Shown here piece by piece: positions 1-7,369 of a DNA stretch of 11,896 nucleotides. Origin of the DNA: Bacteroidota bacterium (lineage in GTDB: Bacteria; Bacteroidota; Bacteroidia; Flavobacteriales; Flavobacteriaceae); NCBI GenBank assembly GCA_006227965.1, contig SBFL01000056.1:1-11896 (forward strand), in the 5' to 3' direction. Below the pieces are notes generated by a model. The model was not told where the DNA came from. It worked only from the letters and a program-made list of their open reading frames with translations, and searched no databases. Every line of letters begins with the position of its first letter. Within the stretch, counting starts at the first letter, position 1. The translations under genes and the position numbers were made by a program.

Positions 1-1658
1 CCGATAAAACGTCTGAAGACCTCGTACTCTGCCCTGGCGTCAAGGGATGCGGTAGGTTCGTCCAGCACCATGACTTCTGCATCTTTCATATACGCCCTTG
101 CCAGGGCGACCTTCTGCCACTGACCCCCGCTCAATTCCTGCCCTTTTTTGAACCTCCGGCCAAGCTGTTGCTCCAGACCATCCTGCAATTCACGGATAAC
201 CTGATCGGCCAGGCTTTTCCGCGCCGCTTCCTGAATGGTGCGCGTATCCTGTAAGGCCTCTATGTTCCCCACAGCTATATTTTCTCGAACGGTGAACTCG
301 TATTTGAAAAAGTCCTGGAAAATCACACCAAAGCGCTCCCTGTAGGCGCGTTTATCAAAATGAGCGATATTCGTGCCGTCCAACAGGATTTCCCCTTTTG
401 TAGGTTCGTAAAAGCGCAGGATAAGCTTGATGAGCGTAGTCTTCCCTGCCCCGTTTTGGCCCACAAATGCCATTTTCTCACCTGCCTTCAGCTCAAAAGA
501 GATTCCTTTTAAAATCGGATAGTTCCCCCCCGGGTAGGTAAAATGCACATCCCTGAATTCAAATCCCAGGCGGATTTTGTCAGGCAGGGGCAGGGGTTCC
601 CGATCCGGCTTAGGGATTTTCAGGTCGATGAAATCAAAATAGTCCTTCAGATATAATGCGCTTTCTGAAATCCTCGTAAAACGGGAGAAAAATGCCTGCA
701 GGTTACTTTGCAGGCGGTTAAAGGACCCCGAAAGGAAGGTAAGCTCCCCAAGGCTGAGCATCCCGCTAAGGGTCCGGTAGATGATAAGCACGTAGGCCCC
801 ATAGTAGGAGAGGATTCCCAACAGGTTGAACAGCCCTCCCAAAAGGCTTTGCCGAATGGCAAGCCTGCGGTTGAGCAGGTAGTACTGATGGGCCAGCCTC
901 TTGAACCGGGTGGCGACAAAGTCTGTAAGGCCAAACAACTTGACCTCTTTGGCAGTAAGGTTGTTCGCCCCGATATACCTCAGGTAATCCAGCTCGCGCC
1001 GCTCGCTCGTCCAGCTCCGCGCGAGTGAATAGCGGTCCGAGGAAAATTTGATTTCATTGATAAACGAGGGTACAACGCTCAGGATTAGCAGGAGGATGAG
1101 CCAGGGCTCAAAATAGATCAGCCCAGCCACGAGAGACCCCACTGAAAGAACGCTTTCCGCCTGACCGAGTACATTACTCATAAGGTTGACGCGACTATTT
1201 GTCTGGGTCCTGGCCCGTTCGAGTTTGTCGTAAAACTCCGGATCTTCGAGCTGCTCCATGCTGAGTTCCTGGGCCTTCCTAATGATGCGTTCCGAAGAAT
1301 TGTTTGAGTACAGGTCCCCCAGCAGTCCGTCCGTCAGGTTCACTGCCCGACCCAGCAGATCTGAAAGCAGGGCCACCCCCAGCTCTATGCCCACGTATTG
1401 CCAGAGCAACTCCAGGTCATGTGGCCCTTCTTCCTGCAGCAGGCGGACGATCTCATCGATGATCAGCTTTCCCACCCACAGCAATACCACCGGACTGAAG
1501 GCCTTCAGGAACCGGCACAGGATGTTGCCCGTAAAAAGACCGGGGCTGGCCCGGTAGATCTCCCCGAAAAACCGGGGAATTGAGCGCCACCCCTTAAAGG
1601 AGTCTTTCAGGGAAATCCTGTCCTGGTCAGTTATGGATTTAAGTCTTCGCCGCAGCAA
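1..1658 (-). CDS. ABC exporter, fused permease and ATP-binding domains (partial, C-terminus off the left edge)
   Basis: About 552 codons are present. The N-terminal half (roughly residues 40-330) has hydrophobic stretches typical of a six-helix exporter membrane domain. The ATPase domain shows the Walker A GQNGAGKTT (about positions 450-477), the Q-loop VIFQDF, the signature LSGGQ (about 121-140) and Walker B VMVLDEPTASLD (about 55-90). The reading ends at ...VFRRFI, so the H-loop and the final residues lie outside the window. The FQDF-followed-by-KY style after the Q-loop is common in exporters of the peptide/lantibiotic (NisT-like) and lipid type, but the substrate cannot be told from sequence. 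The start is uncertain. The frame is open only from a TAA at 1674-1676, and the first usual start after it is TTG at 1656-1658; the first in-frame ATG lies far inside the membrane domain. It sits 72 bp behind the oxygenase gene on the same strand, so the two may be co-transcribed. Confidence 0.9.
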   Translation of the reverse strand, partial: MLRRRLKSITDQDRISLKDSFKGWRSIPRFFGEIYRASPGLFTGNILCRFLKAFSPVVLLWVGKLIIDEIVRLLQEEGPHDLELLWQYVGIELGVALLSDLLGRAVNLTDGLLGDLYSNNSSERIIRKAQELSMEQLEDPEFYDKLERARTQTNSRVNLMSNVLGQAESVLSVGSLVAGLIYFEPWLILLLILSVVPSFINEIKFSSDRYSLARSWTSERRELDYLRYIGANNLTAKEVKLFGLTDFVATRFKRLAHQYYLLNRRLAIRQSLLGGLFNLLGILSYYGAYVLIIYRTLSGMLSLGELTFLSGSFNRLQSNLQAFFSRFTRISESALYLKDYFDFIDLKIPKPDREPLPLPDKIRLGFEFRDVHFTYPGGNYPILKGISFELKAGEKMAFVGQNGAGKTTLIKLILRFYEPTKGEILLDGTNIAHFDKRAYRERFGVIFQDFFKYEFTVRENIAVGNIEALQDTRTIQEAARKSLADQVIRELQDGLEQQLGRRFKKGQELSGGQWQKVALARAYMKDAEVMVLDEPTASLDARAEYEVFRRFI

Positions 1659-1730
1659 GGTTTTCTTTGCAATTTACCAAACTCTTCCCACAGGGACCCT
1701 TCCATCGGGCCATAAATTCGGAGCCGGACT

Positions 1731-2375
1731 CTAGAAGGTCTTCAGCCAACCTGTAAGGCTCAACCTGTTGCGGCGGGCCGGCCTTACCTCGTGCTCCATC
1801 TCCCTGCTCTGGAAGATGACCAGCCTCCCGGGCAGGGGATGCACCGCCCTGGTCCTTTCCCCGTCCTCACCGGTAAGGTAAAGGATTAATTCCCCTCCAT
1901 CCTGAAGACACCAATCCGGTTCGTTGAGATAACAAATCAGGGATAACTGTCGTCTGTCGTCATTTTTGAAAACGTCCAGATGCCTCTTGTATCGGGTGCC
2001 TTCTGGATACACCGCATAATGGAATTCCTTGTGGGCAATCCCGAGGAAACAGGTACGGTTCAGGTAGGCCGCCAATGCGTCGATCTGTTTAAGGAATTTG
2101 AATTCCGCCTCACTGGCCACGCTCTGGTCAATCCATGAAATAAAGTCCCCCCGTACGGATTTAATCTTCTGTTCATTGAATCTGTTCCCGATTGCGGCCT
2201 TTTTAAAGGCATCATTTTCGAATTTTTGCAATAATGCCTCCCTGAGAGCATCTGTCTCAAGGGGTGAGAGGAAGTCGGGAACGACGCTATAGTGGTGATC
2301 CATTAGATCCGCAATGATCTTTTCAAACTGGGCATTGGGCTCAAAGTCCAATTGCTCAAAAAGCTCATCAGGCAT
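1731..2375 (-). CDS. 2-oxoglutarate/Fe(II)-dependent oxygenase, prolyl-4-hydroxylase (PHD2/EGL-9)-like
   Basis: From the ATG at 2375 the product has 214 residues; an in-frame TTG at 2408 would add 11. ATG is preferred because neither candidate has a Shine-Dalgarno sequence. With residues numbered from the TTG form, the double-stranded beta-helix core carries the iron triad H143-x-D145 (in YKRHLD) and H206 (in EHEV), with R215 (in NRLSLTGW) placed to bind the 2-oxoglutarate carboxylate. CYLNEPDW and GGEL (residues 159-174) match the layout around the active site of human PHD2 and of the Pseudomonas prolyl hydroxylase that modifies EF-Tu. Family knowledge therefore suggests hydroxylation of a protein proline. 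The substrate here is not known and EF-Tu is only an inference. No signal peptide is seen, so the protein is probably cytoplasmic. It is divergent from queD and upstream of the ABC exporter. Confidence 0.85.
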   Translation of the reverse strand: MPDELFEQLDFEPNAQFEKIIADLMDHHYSVVPDFLSPLETDALREALLQKFENDAFKKAAIGNRFNEQKIKSVRGDFISWIDQSVASEAEFKFLKQIDALAAYLNRTCFLGIAHKEFHYAVYPEGTRYKRHLDVFKNDDRRQLSLICYLNEPDWCLQDGGELILYLTGEDGERTRAVHPLPGRLVIFQSREMEHEVRPARRNRLSLTGWLKTF

Positions 2376-2433
2376 AGATTGCAGCAAAATTTCGCTAATG
2401 TAATTCAAATCGGGATTCGTCTGACATTATTCC

Positions 2434-2441
2434 TAATTTTG
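2434..2441 (+). promoter_or_regulatory. Bacteroidetes-type -7 element for queD
   Basis: TAATTTTG is an exact match to the Bacteroidetes -7 consensus TAnnTTTG. It lies 10 bp before the first queD start codon, so the message would have a very short leader. No convincing TTG is seen at the usual -33 distance, which lowers confidence. Confidence 0.45.
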
Positions 2442-2451
2442 TATTCTTAAA

Positions 2452-2913
2452 ATGCAACGCATGCAACGCATCCGGATTACCAAGGAATTTACCTTTGAAA
2501 CAGGACACGCCCTGTATGGATACGACGGGAAATGCCGAAACGTACACGGACACAGCTACAAGCTTTCCGTGACAGTTATCGGGACCCCCATTCAGGAAAA
2601 AGGACATATAAAGCTGGGTATGGTGATCGATTTCGGGGATTTGAAACAGATCGTGAAAGAGGAGGTGGTGGACCCCTTTGACCACGCCACGGTGTTCAAT
2701 AAGAACACCCCTCATGTAGAACTGGCAGCAACCCTTGAAAAAAGCGGGCACAAGGTAATCCTTGCAGAGTATCAGCCCACATCTGAAAACATGGTGATCG
2801 ATTTTGCGCAGAAAATAAGTGCGCGCCTGCCTGAACATTTGCAACTGCATTCCCTGCAACTGCGTGAGACCGGAACGGCCTACGCAGAATGGTATGCAAG
2901 TGACAATACCTGA
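2452..2913 (+). CDS. queD: 6-carboxy-5,6,7,8-tetrahydropterin synthase / 6-pyruvoyl-tetrahydropterin synthase family
   Basis: A 153-residue member of the T-fold PTPS/QueD family. In bacteria these usually convert 7,8-dihydroneopterin triphosphate to 6-carboxy-tetrahydropterin, the second step of queuosine (7-deazaguanine) synthesis. The zinc ligands H19, H32 and H34 are present, with the catalytic Cys C28 in CRNVHGH; D77-H78 and E139 match the active-site Asp/His and the pterin-anchoring Glu. The PTSEN motif (109-113) is also typical. Length is normal for the family, perhaps slightly long at the N-terminus. Two ATGs, at 2452 and 2461, fall in a perfect 9-bp tandem repeat; the second (MQRIRITKEF) gives the more usual N-terminus. 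No other queuosine gene lies in the window, so a role in another pterin pathway cannot be excluded. lpxH follows 57 bp downstream on the same strand. Confidence 0.9.
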   Translation: MQRMQRIRITKEFTFETGHALYGYDGKCRNVHGHSYKLSVTVIGTPIQEKGHIKLGMVIDFGDLKQIVKEEVVDPFDHATVFNKNTPHVELAATLEKSGHKVILAEYQPTSENMVIDFAQKISARLPEHLQLHSLQLRETGTAYAEWYASDNT

Positions 2914-2970
2914 ACCAACCCATCCCTCTGTGGGGTAAAATCCCGGGGGATATCCGTATTTTTACCAGCA

Positions 2971-3744
2971 ATGGATGCGATAGCTGTTCCTTCAGGAAAA
3001 AAAATTTACTTCGCCAGCGACAATCACCTGGGGGCGCCCTCCTCAGCGGCAAGCCTGCCAAGGGAGAAGAAATTCGTCCGCTGGCTAGACCATATCAGAA
3101 AAGACGCAGCCGCTGTATTCCTGCTGGGAGATTTATTCGATTTCTGGTTTGAATACAATTCCGTAGTCCCGCGGGGTTTTACCCGTACCCTCGGAAAGCT
3201 GGCAGAACTCACCGACAGCGGAATCCCGGTCTACTATTTTGTCGGCAACCACGACCTTTGGATGCGCGGGTATTTCGAAGCGGAATTAAACATCCCCGTA
3301 TTCCATAAACCCAAATCCTTCCGGCTAAACGATAAACAATTCTATATTGGCCATGGAGATGGGCTGGGCCCCGGGGACAATGGCTTCAAACGAATGAAAA
3401 AAGTCTTTACAAACCCGGCGGCCAAATGGGCCTTCAGGTGGCTGCATCCGGATCTCGGCGTCCGTATAGCCCAGTATTTTTCGGTCAAAAACCGGTTGAT
3501 TTCCGGGTCGGAAGACGTAACCTTCCTGGGCGAAGACAAAGAATGGCTCGTACAGTACGCAAAGCGCAAACTCTCACAGCAGCACTACGATTATTTTGTT
3601 TTTGGCCACCGCCACCTGCCACTGGATATTGACCTTACCCCGACTTCCAAATATGTGAACCTGGGGGATTGGATCTCCTATTTCAGCTATGGGGTATTTG
3701 ACGGGGCTTTCCTCTCTCTGGAGTACTTCGAGAAAGACTCCTGA
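2971..3744 (+). CDS. lpxH: UDP-2,3-diacylglucosamine diphosphatase (calcineurin-like metallophosphoesterase)
   Basis: A 257-residue metallophosphoesterase. LpxH hydrolyses UDP-2,3-diacylglucosamine to lipid X and UMP at the inner membrane surface, the fourth step of lipid A synthesis. Metal-binding motifs occur in order: D17-x-H19 (SDNH), GDLFD at 53-57 (D54), GNHD at 92-95, GHGD at 127-130 and GHRH at 212-215. LGDW at 231-234 ends the core. The product is a little longer than the roughly 240 residues of the proteobacterial enzyme. The ATG at 2971 adds about ten residues before the usual KKIYFASD beginning. The final 58 bp overlap the end of recJ on the other strand, so no terminator can lie between the two genes outside coding sequence. 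Assignment to LpxH rather than another phosphoesterase rests on overall resemblance to flavobacterial LpxH-type sequences. Confidence 0.88.
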   Translation: MDAIAVPSGKKIYFASDNHLGAPSSAASLPREKKFVRWLDHIRKDAAAVFLLGDLFDFWFEYNSVVPRGFTRTLGKLAELTDSGIPVYYFVGNHDLWMRGYFEAELNIPVFHKPKSFRLNDKQFYIGHGDGLGPGDNGFKRMKKVFTNPAAKWAFRWLHPDLGVRIAQYFSVKNRLISGSEDVTFLGEDKEWLVQYAKRKLSQQHYDYFVFGHRHLPLDIDLTPTSKYVNLGDWISYFSYGVFDGAFLSLEYFEKDS

Positions 3745-5444
3745 TCCGGAGCTTCCGCCTCCAGGTCGCGGACTTTCAGTTGCACCCCGGACTGACCCTG
3801 CCAATTGTTTTGTTCCGCTGAAAAGACAGCGTGAAATGGGGCCCCTCCCTGAATCATGGAAAGTTTTTCACCCAGTCCGAACCCAATCCCGCCGAGGGGG
3901 CCGGCACCTTCCTGCACAACCGCTAATTTGAGGTGGTCTCCGGCTTCTCCCACCCTCCGGGCATGTCCGGTATCCCTCAAGGGGCCTGCCTCGAAAACCG
4001 GGCTGGGGTTCCCGGGGCCAAAGGGAGCAAACTGCTCCAGGATTCGTACCAATCTGGTGGTAATTTGATGCAGGTGAACCCGCAGGTCAATCTGCAATTC
4101 CGGCTGCAGCTGCTCGGGTTGGATGGAGTTGGAAACAACCTTTTCAAATCGTGATTTGAATTCCTCAAACCTGGATTCGTGCAGGGTAAGCCCTGCCGCG
4201 TAGGTATGGCCTCCGAACTGTTCAATACAATCCGCACAGGCCTGCAGGGCTTCATAAACATCGAACCCCCTAACGGACCGGGCAGAGGCTGCAAGACGGT
4301 CCCCGCTTTTGGTAAAGACGAGGGTGGGGCGGTAATAGGTTTCGGTTAGGCGGGAAGCGACAATTCCGATCACTCCTTTATGCCAGTCCTGTTTGTAGAC
4401 AACGGTGCTCATCCTGTTTTCTTCCCTGTGCTCCCTGATGAGCTCCAGTGCCTCTTCGGTGATCTGCCGGTCCATTCCCCGCCGCTCTTCATTGAGAGAC
4501 TCAATAACAGTTGCCTGCTCTTGTGCCAGGCGTGCATCCCGTTCCGTCAAAAGACGGACAGCCATCTGTCCGTGCTCCATCCGTCCCGCAGCATTGAGGC
4601 GCGGGGCCACCTGGAACACGAGGTCCGACACCTTGTAAGAATCCCGACGGATGGACCCCATAATCGCCTTCAGGCCGGGTCGTGGATTATCGTTGATCAC
4701 TCGCAGGCCAAAATGGGACAATACCCGGTTTTCCCCTGTGATTGGGACAATATCCGCAGCTATGGCTACGGCTACCAGGTCGAGATAAGGCATCAGGGAT
4801 TCCACATCCAGTCCTCTCCGTGTATGAAGGGCCTGGATAAGTTTAAACCCAACCCCGCATCCGCACAACTCCTTGTAAGGATATGGGCAATCCTCCCGCT
4901 TTGGGTCCAGTACGGCAATGGCATCCGGAAGCTGAGGCCCTGGACGGTGATGGTCGCAAATGATAAAATCGATCCCCCGTTCTTTGGCATAAGCTACTTG
5001 CTCGATGGCCTTAACCCCGCAATCCAGTGCGATGATCAGGGTCATCTCGTTATCGGACGCAAAGTCAATCCCCTGAAGGGAAACCCCGTATCCCTCGGTG
5101 TACCGGTCCGGGATATAGGAGGCCACATCGGTATAGAATTCCCGTAAATAAGCTATCAGCAAGGCCACAGCAGAGGTGCCGTCCACGTCATAATCCCCGT
5201 ATATCAGGATTCGTTCCCCCCTTTCAATTGCCTCTTCAATCCGGGTTACGGCCCTGTGCATATCCTGCATTAAAAAGGGGTCGTGAAGGTGTTCCAATTC
5301 CGGTCGAAAGAAGGTGCGGGCCTCTTCAAAGGTGCAGATCCCGCGCTGTACCAGCAACCCGGCTACCAGGGGGTCAACCTGCAGGGCATCGGCCAGAAGT
5401 GCCGTGCGGTCTGCATCAGGCTCAGGTTTGTACGTCCAGCGCAT
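3687..5444 (-). CDS. recJ: Single-stranded-DNA-specific 5'-3' exonuclease RecJ
   Basis: A 585-residue protein, normal in length for RecJ, which degrades single-stranded DNA 5' to 3' in recombination (RecFOR pathway), mismatch repair and base-excision repair. The DHH domain has motif I DYDVDGTSA (D84, D86, D88), D141-C-G, the DHH triad D164-H165-H166 followed by RPG, and D231 in AADIVP. APRLNAAGRM (280-289) comes before the DHHA1 domain, which has GVIGIVASRL (357-365) and GGHTYAAG (411-418). The C-terminal OB-fold region follows, including APFGPGNP (473-480). The start is the ATG at 5444 (MRWTYKPEP); an upstream in-frame GTG at 5486 would add 14 residues unlike the family. The last ~25 residues (EAEAPDQESFSKYSRERKA...) look like a low-conservation tail that reads antisense into the end of lpxH. 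It lies 65 bp downstream of the OsmC-family gene on the same strand and may be co-transcribed with it. Confidence 0.95.
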   Translation of the reverse strand: MRWTYKPEPDADRTALLADALQVDPLVAGLLVQRGICTFEEARTFFRPELEHLHDPFLMQDMHRAVTRIEEAIERGERILIYGDYDVDGTSAVALLIAYLREFYTDVASYIPDRYTEGYGVSLQGIDFASDNEMTLIIALDCGVKAIEQVAYAKERGIDFIICDHHRPGPQLPDAIAVLDPKREDCPYPYKELCGCGVGFKLIQALHTRRGLDVESLMPYLDLVAVAIAADIVPITGENRVLSHFGLRVINDNPRPGLKAIMGSIRRDSYKVSDLVFQVAPRLNAAGRMEHGQMAVRLLTERDARLAQEQATVIESLNEERRGMDRQITEEALELIREHREENRMSTVVYKQDWHKGVIGIVASRLTETYYRPTLVFTKSGDRLAASARSVRGFDVYEALQACADCIEQFGGHTYAAGLTLHESRFEEFKSRFEKVVSNSIQPEQLQPELQIDLRVHLHQITTRLVRILEQFAPFGPGNPSPVFEAGPLRDTGHARRVGEAGDHLKLAVVQEGAGPLGGIGFGLGEKLSMIQGGAPFHAVFSAEQNNWQGQSGVQLKVRDLEAEAPDQESFSKYSRERKAPSNTP

Positions 5445-5509
5445 GCCTTGTTTTGCTATAAAAGTAACCCCCTTGGATGAAACCACATTGCATTGGCTCC
5501 CTGGGGTTT

Positions 5510-5956
5510 TCAGGATTGAGTATCTGGTTGTTCCTTATGGAAATGCGTGCTCACATCTACCTGGGCAAATTTGCGGAACATCTGCATAACCCCGCAGTAT
5601 CTGTCAACTGACAGGGTAACAGCCCGTTTCAATTTCACCTCGTTCAGGTTGTGTCCGAAAAAATGGAACTCCATCTGAACATGCTCGTAGGTTTGGGGTG
5701 CGGATTCGCTCAGCCGGGCCTTTATATCGATATGGAAGGCACCTACTTCCAATTTCATCTTGCGTAGTATCAAAGCTACATCCAGGCCGGAACAGCCGGC
5801 AAGTGAGCTCAGCATAAGTGCTTTTGGACGCAGGCCTTCCCCCTGCCCCCCTTCATCCGGGCTTGCATCAATCCTGAAAGTCAGGCCGGAGGGGTTGTTG
5901 CTTTCGAAGGCCATATCCCCCATCCATCGGGTTATTACATGATTGGTGGAAGCCAT
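5510..5956 (-). CDS. OsmC/Ohr-family protein (putative thiol peroxidase)
   Basis: A 148-residue protein starting at ATG 5956 (MASTNHVITRW). OsmC/Ohr proteins reduce organic hydroperoxides with two cysteines. Here C55 lies in the conserved SLAGCSGLDV helix and C121 in RYCGVM, the expected pair. The glycine-rich GGQGEGLRPKALML segment (36-49) is the usual family lead-in to the first cysteine. The style is closer to the YhfA-like OsmC branch than to classical Ohr, so the actual substrate is uncertain. The frame stays open upstream to 6307, but that extension runs antisense through the neighbouring gene and is not coding. An exact -7 promoter element lies 24 bp upstream. The gene is divergent from the AhpD-like gene at 6006. 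Confidence 0.88.
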   Translation of the reverse strand: MASTNHVITRWMGDMAFESNNPSGLTFRIDASPDEGGQGEGLRPKALMLSSLAGCSGLDVALILRKMKLEVGAFHIDIKARLSESAPQTYEHVQMEFHFFGHNLNEVKLKRAVTLSVDRYCGVMQMFRKFAQVDVSTHFHKEQPDTQS

Positions 5957-5979
5957 ATTTTTTTGTTTCTTGCAGAAAT

Positions 5980-5987
5980 CAAAAGTA
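5980..5987 (-). promoter_or_regulatory. Bacteroidetes-type -7 element for the OsmC-family gene
   Basis: On the minus strand the sequence reads TACTTTTG, an exact TAnnTTTG match, ending 23 bp before the ATG at 5956. A TTG lies further upstream, but the spacer of about 14 bp is shorter than usual. The element lies inside the 49-bp region shared with the divergent gene. Confidence 0.5.
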
Positions 5988-6005
5988 CAATAAAATACCT
6001 CCAAT

Positions 6006-6602
6006 ATGCCATTGGTAGACCCGCTGGACCCAAATGCAGACCCCGAAACCTGGGAACTGGCGTCCTTCTTTAATGAGACGCTCGGATTTTGCCCGAATTC
6101 TGTACTGACCATGCAACGGCGCCCGGCCATTTCCAAGGCATTTATAGCGCTTAACAAAGCTGTGATGGCCAATGAAGGCCGTGTCACTTCAGCCCTTAAG
6201 CGAATGATAGCCTGGGTAAGCAGCAATGCAGCGGGGTGCCGGTATTGCCAGGCCCATGCCATCAGGGCGGCAGAACGATACGGCGGGGAAAGGGAAAAAC
6301 TGGACAATATCTGGGAATTTCGGACCCATCCCGCATTTTCGGAAGCGGAGCGCGCTGCCCTTGATTTTGCCCTGGCCGCCTCGCAAATTCCTAATTCCGT
6401 GAATGATGCCCTTAAAAAAAGGCTTCACAAATACTGGGATGAGGGTGAAATTGTAGAAATGCTGGGGGTTATATCCCTGTTCGGGTACCTGAACCGGTGG
6501 AATGACTCCATGGGGACTTCCATAGAGCCCGGCGCTGTTGAAAGTGGGGAGAAATATCTTTCGAAATACGGCTGGGATACCGGAAAACACGGAAAGCCCT
6601 GA
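6006..6602 (+). CDS. Carboxymuconolactone decarboxylase / AhpD-like family protein
   Basis: A 198-residue all-alpha protein with the AhpD-like redox motif C78-R-Y-C81-Q-A-H84 in the segment AAGCRYCQAHAIRAAERYG. Family members of this kind act as peroxidase-related disulfide/thiol proteins, usually as oligomers. In classical AhpD the histidine follows the second cysteine by four residues; here it follows by three, a variant I associate with uncharacterised peroxidase-related CMD proteins. The start at ATG 6006 (MPLVDPLDP) lies 49 bp from the divergent OsmC-family start. No signal peptide is visible, so the protein is probably cytoplasmic. It ends 21 bp before the convergent rsmI stop, with no hairpin between them. 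The true substrate is unknown, and decarboxylase activity is unlikely given the CxxC motif. Confidence 0.88.
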   Translation: MPLVDPLDPNADPETWELASFFNETLGFCPNSVLTMQRRPAISKAFIALNKAVMANEGRVTSALKRMIAWVSSNAAGCRYCQAHAIRAAERYGGEREKLDNIWEFRTHPAFSEAERAALDFALAASQIPNSVNDALKKRLHKYWDEGEIVEMLGVISLFGYLNRWNDSMGTSIEPGAVESGEKYLSKYGWDTGKHGKP

Positions 6603-6623
6603 AATGCAAACTTCAAAAGCAGG

Positions 6624-7301
6624 TTAGGAACCGGCACCCCTAACGACCAGGACAAACTCTCCTTTAGGCGCATGCTTCTCAAAGTGCTCCTTTACCGTCA
6701 GCAGCGTCCCGCGGATGGTTTCTGCGTAGAGTTTACTTAATTCCCGGCTGACCGAGATCTGGCGATCGGACCCGAAAATCTCCTGAAGCTGTTCCATGGT
6801 TTTTAAAAGTTTATGGGGCGATTCGTAAAAGATCATCGTCCGCTGCTCTTCCCTCAAAGCCTGAAGTCGTTTCTGACGGCCTTTCTTCGGGGGCAGGAAA
6901 CCCTCAAAGACAAACCGGTCTGTGGGGAATCCGCTTTCAACCAGGGCAGGGATAAGCGCGGTAGGCCCTGGCAGGCACTCCACACGCACTCCTAATCGCA
7001 GGCACTCCCGCACCAGCAGGAATCCAGGATCCGAGATCCCCGGGGTTCCCGCATCCGATATAAGCGCCATGGTCTCACCGGCCTCCATCCGGGCAGCCAG
7101 GTCCGTCGTGATCCTGTGTTCATTATGCATGTGGTAGGATCGGACAGCCGTTGTGATTTCAAAATGCCTGAGAAGCTTCCCGCTGGTACGGGTGTCCTCT
7201 GCCAGTATCGTGTCCGCACTTTTCAGAACCTCGATGGCCCTAAGGGTGATGTCTCCCAGGTTTCCAATCGGGGTGGGTACGATGTAGAGGATACCAGCCA
7301 T
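6624..7301 (-). CDS. rsmI: 16S rRNA (cytidine(1402)-2'-O)-methyltransferase
   Basis: A 225-residue SAM-dependent methyltransferase of the tetrapyrrole-methylase fold. RsmI 2'-O-methylates C1402 in the decoding centre of 16S rRNA. The full set of family motifs is present: PTPIGNLGDIT (9-19), LAEDTRTS (33-40), SDAGTPGISDPG (82-93), PGPTA (111-115), FVFEGFLP (130-137), YESPHK (159-164), SRELSK (185-190) and GEFVLVVRG (214-222). The protein is shorter than the roughly 285 residues of the E. coli enzyme because the C-terminal extension is missing, as is usual in Bacteroidetes. The start is ATG 7301 (MAGILYIVPTPIGN). It lies 68 bp downstream of the hypothetical gene on the same strand and faces the AhpD-like gene. 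Confidence 0.95.
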   Translation of the reverse strand: MAGILYIVPTPIGNLGDITLRAIEVLKSADTILAEDTRTSGKLLRHFEITTAVRSYHMHNEHRITTDLAARMEAGETMALISDAGTPGISDPGFLLVRECLRLGVRVECLPGPTALIPALVESGFPTDRFVFEGFLPPKKGRQKRLQALREEQRTMIFYESPHKLLKTMEQLQEIFGSDRQISVSRELSKLYAETIRGTLLTVKEHFEKHAPKGEFVLVVRGAGS

Positions 7302-7369
7302 AGGGTATTGAAGAAAGAAAGGCCTGTGAAGGGTTTCTCAATAAGCCTTTTCCATTAGAGAATTTTCAG

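Noticed and set aside
4380..5147. A 255-codon open frame on the plus strand inside recJ
   Set aside because: It lies wholly antisense to a clearly intact RecJ coding region with all motifs. Its translation shows no recognisable domain and is a shadow of biased codon use.
5445..5486. GTG start giving a longer RecJ
   Set aside because: The extra 14 residues precede the typical RecJ start MRWTYKP and lack family resemblance.
5957..6307. Upstream extension of the OsmC-family frame to 265 residues
   Set aside because: The added 117 residues run antisense through the start of the AhpD-like gene, look non-coding, and the family begins at the ATG at 5956, which has its own promoter element.
7302..7369. 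Possible terminator between the hypothetical gene and rsmI (AAAGGC...GCCTTT)
   Set aside because: The stem has only 6 bp with a loop of about 21 nt and no continuous T-run, so it is too weak to call.
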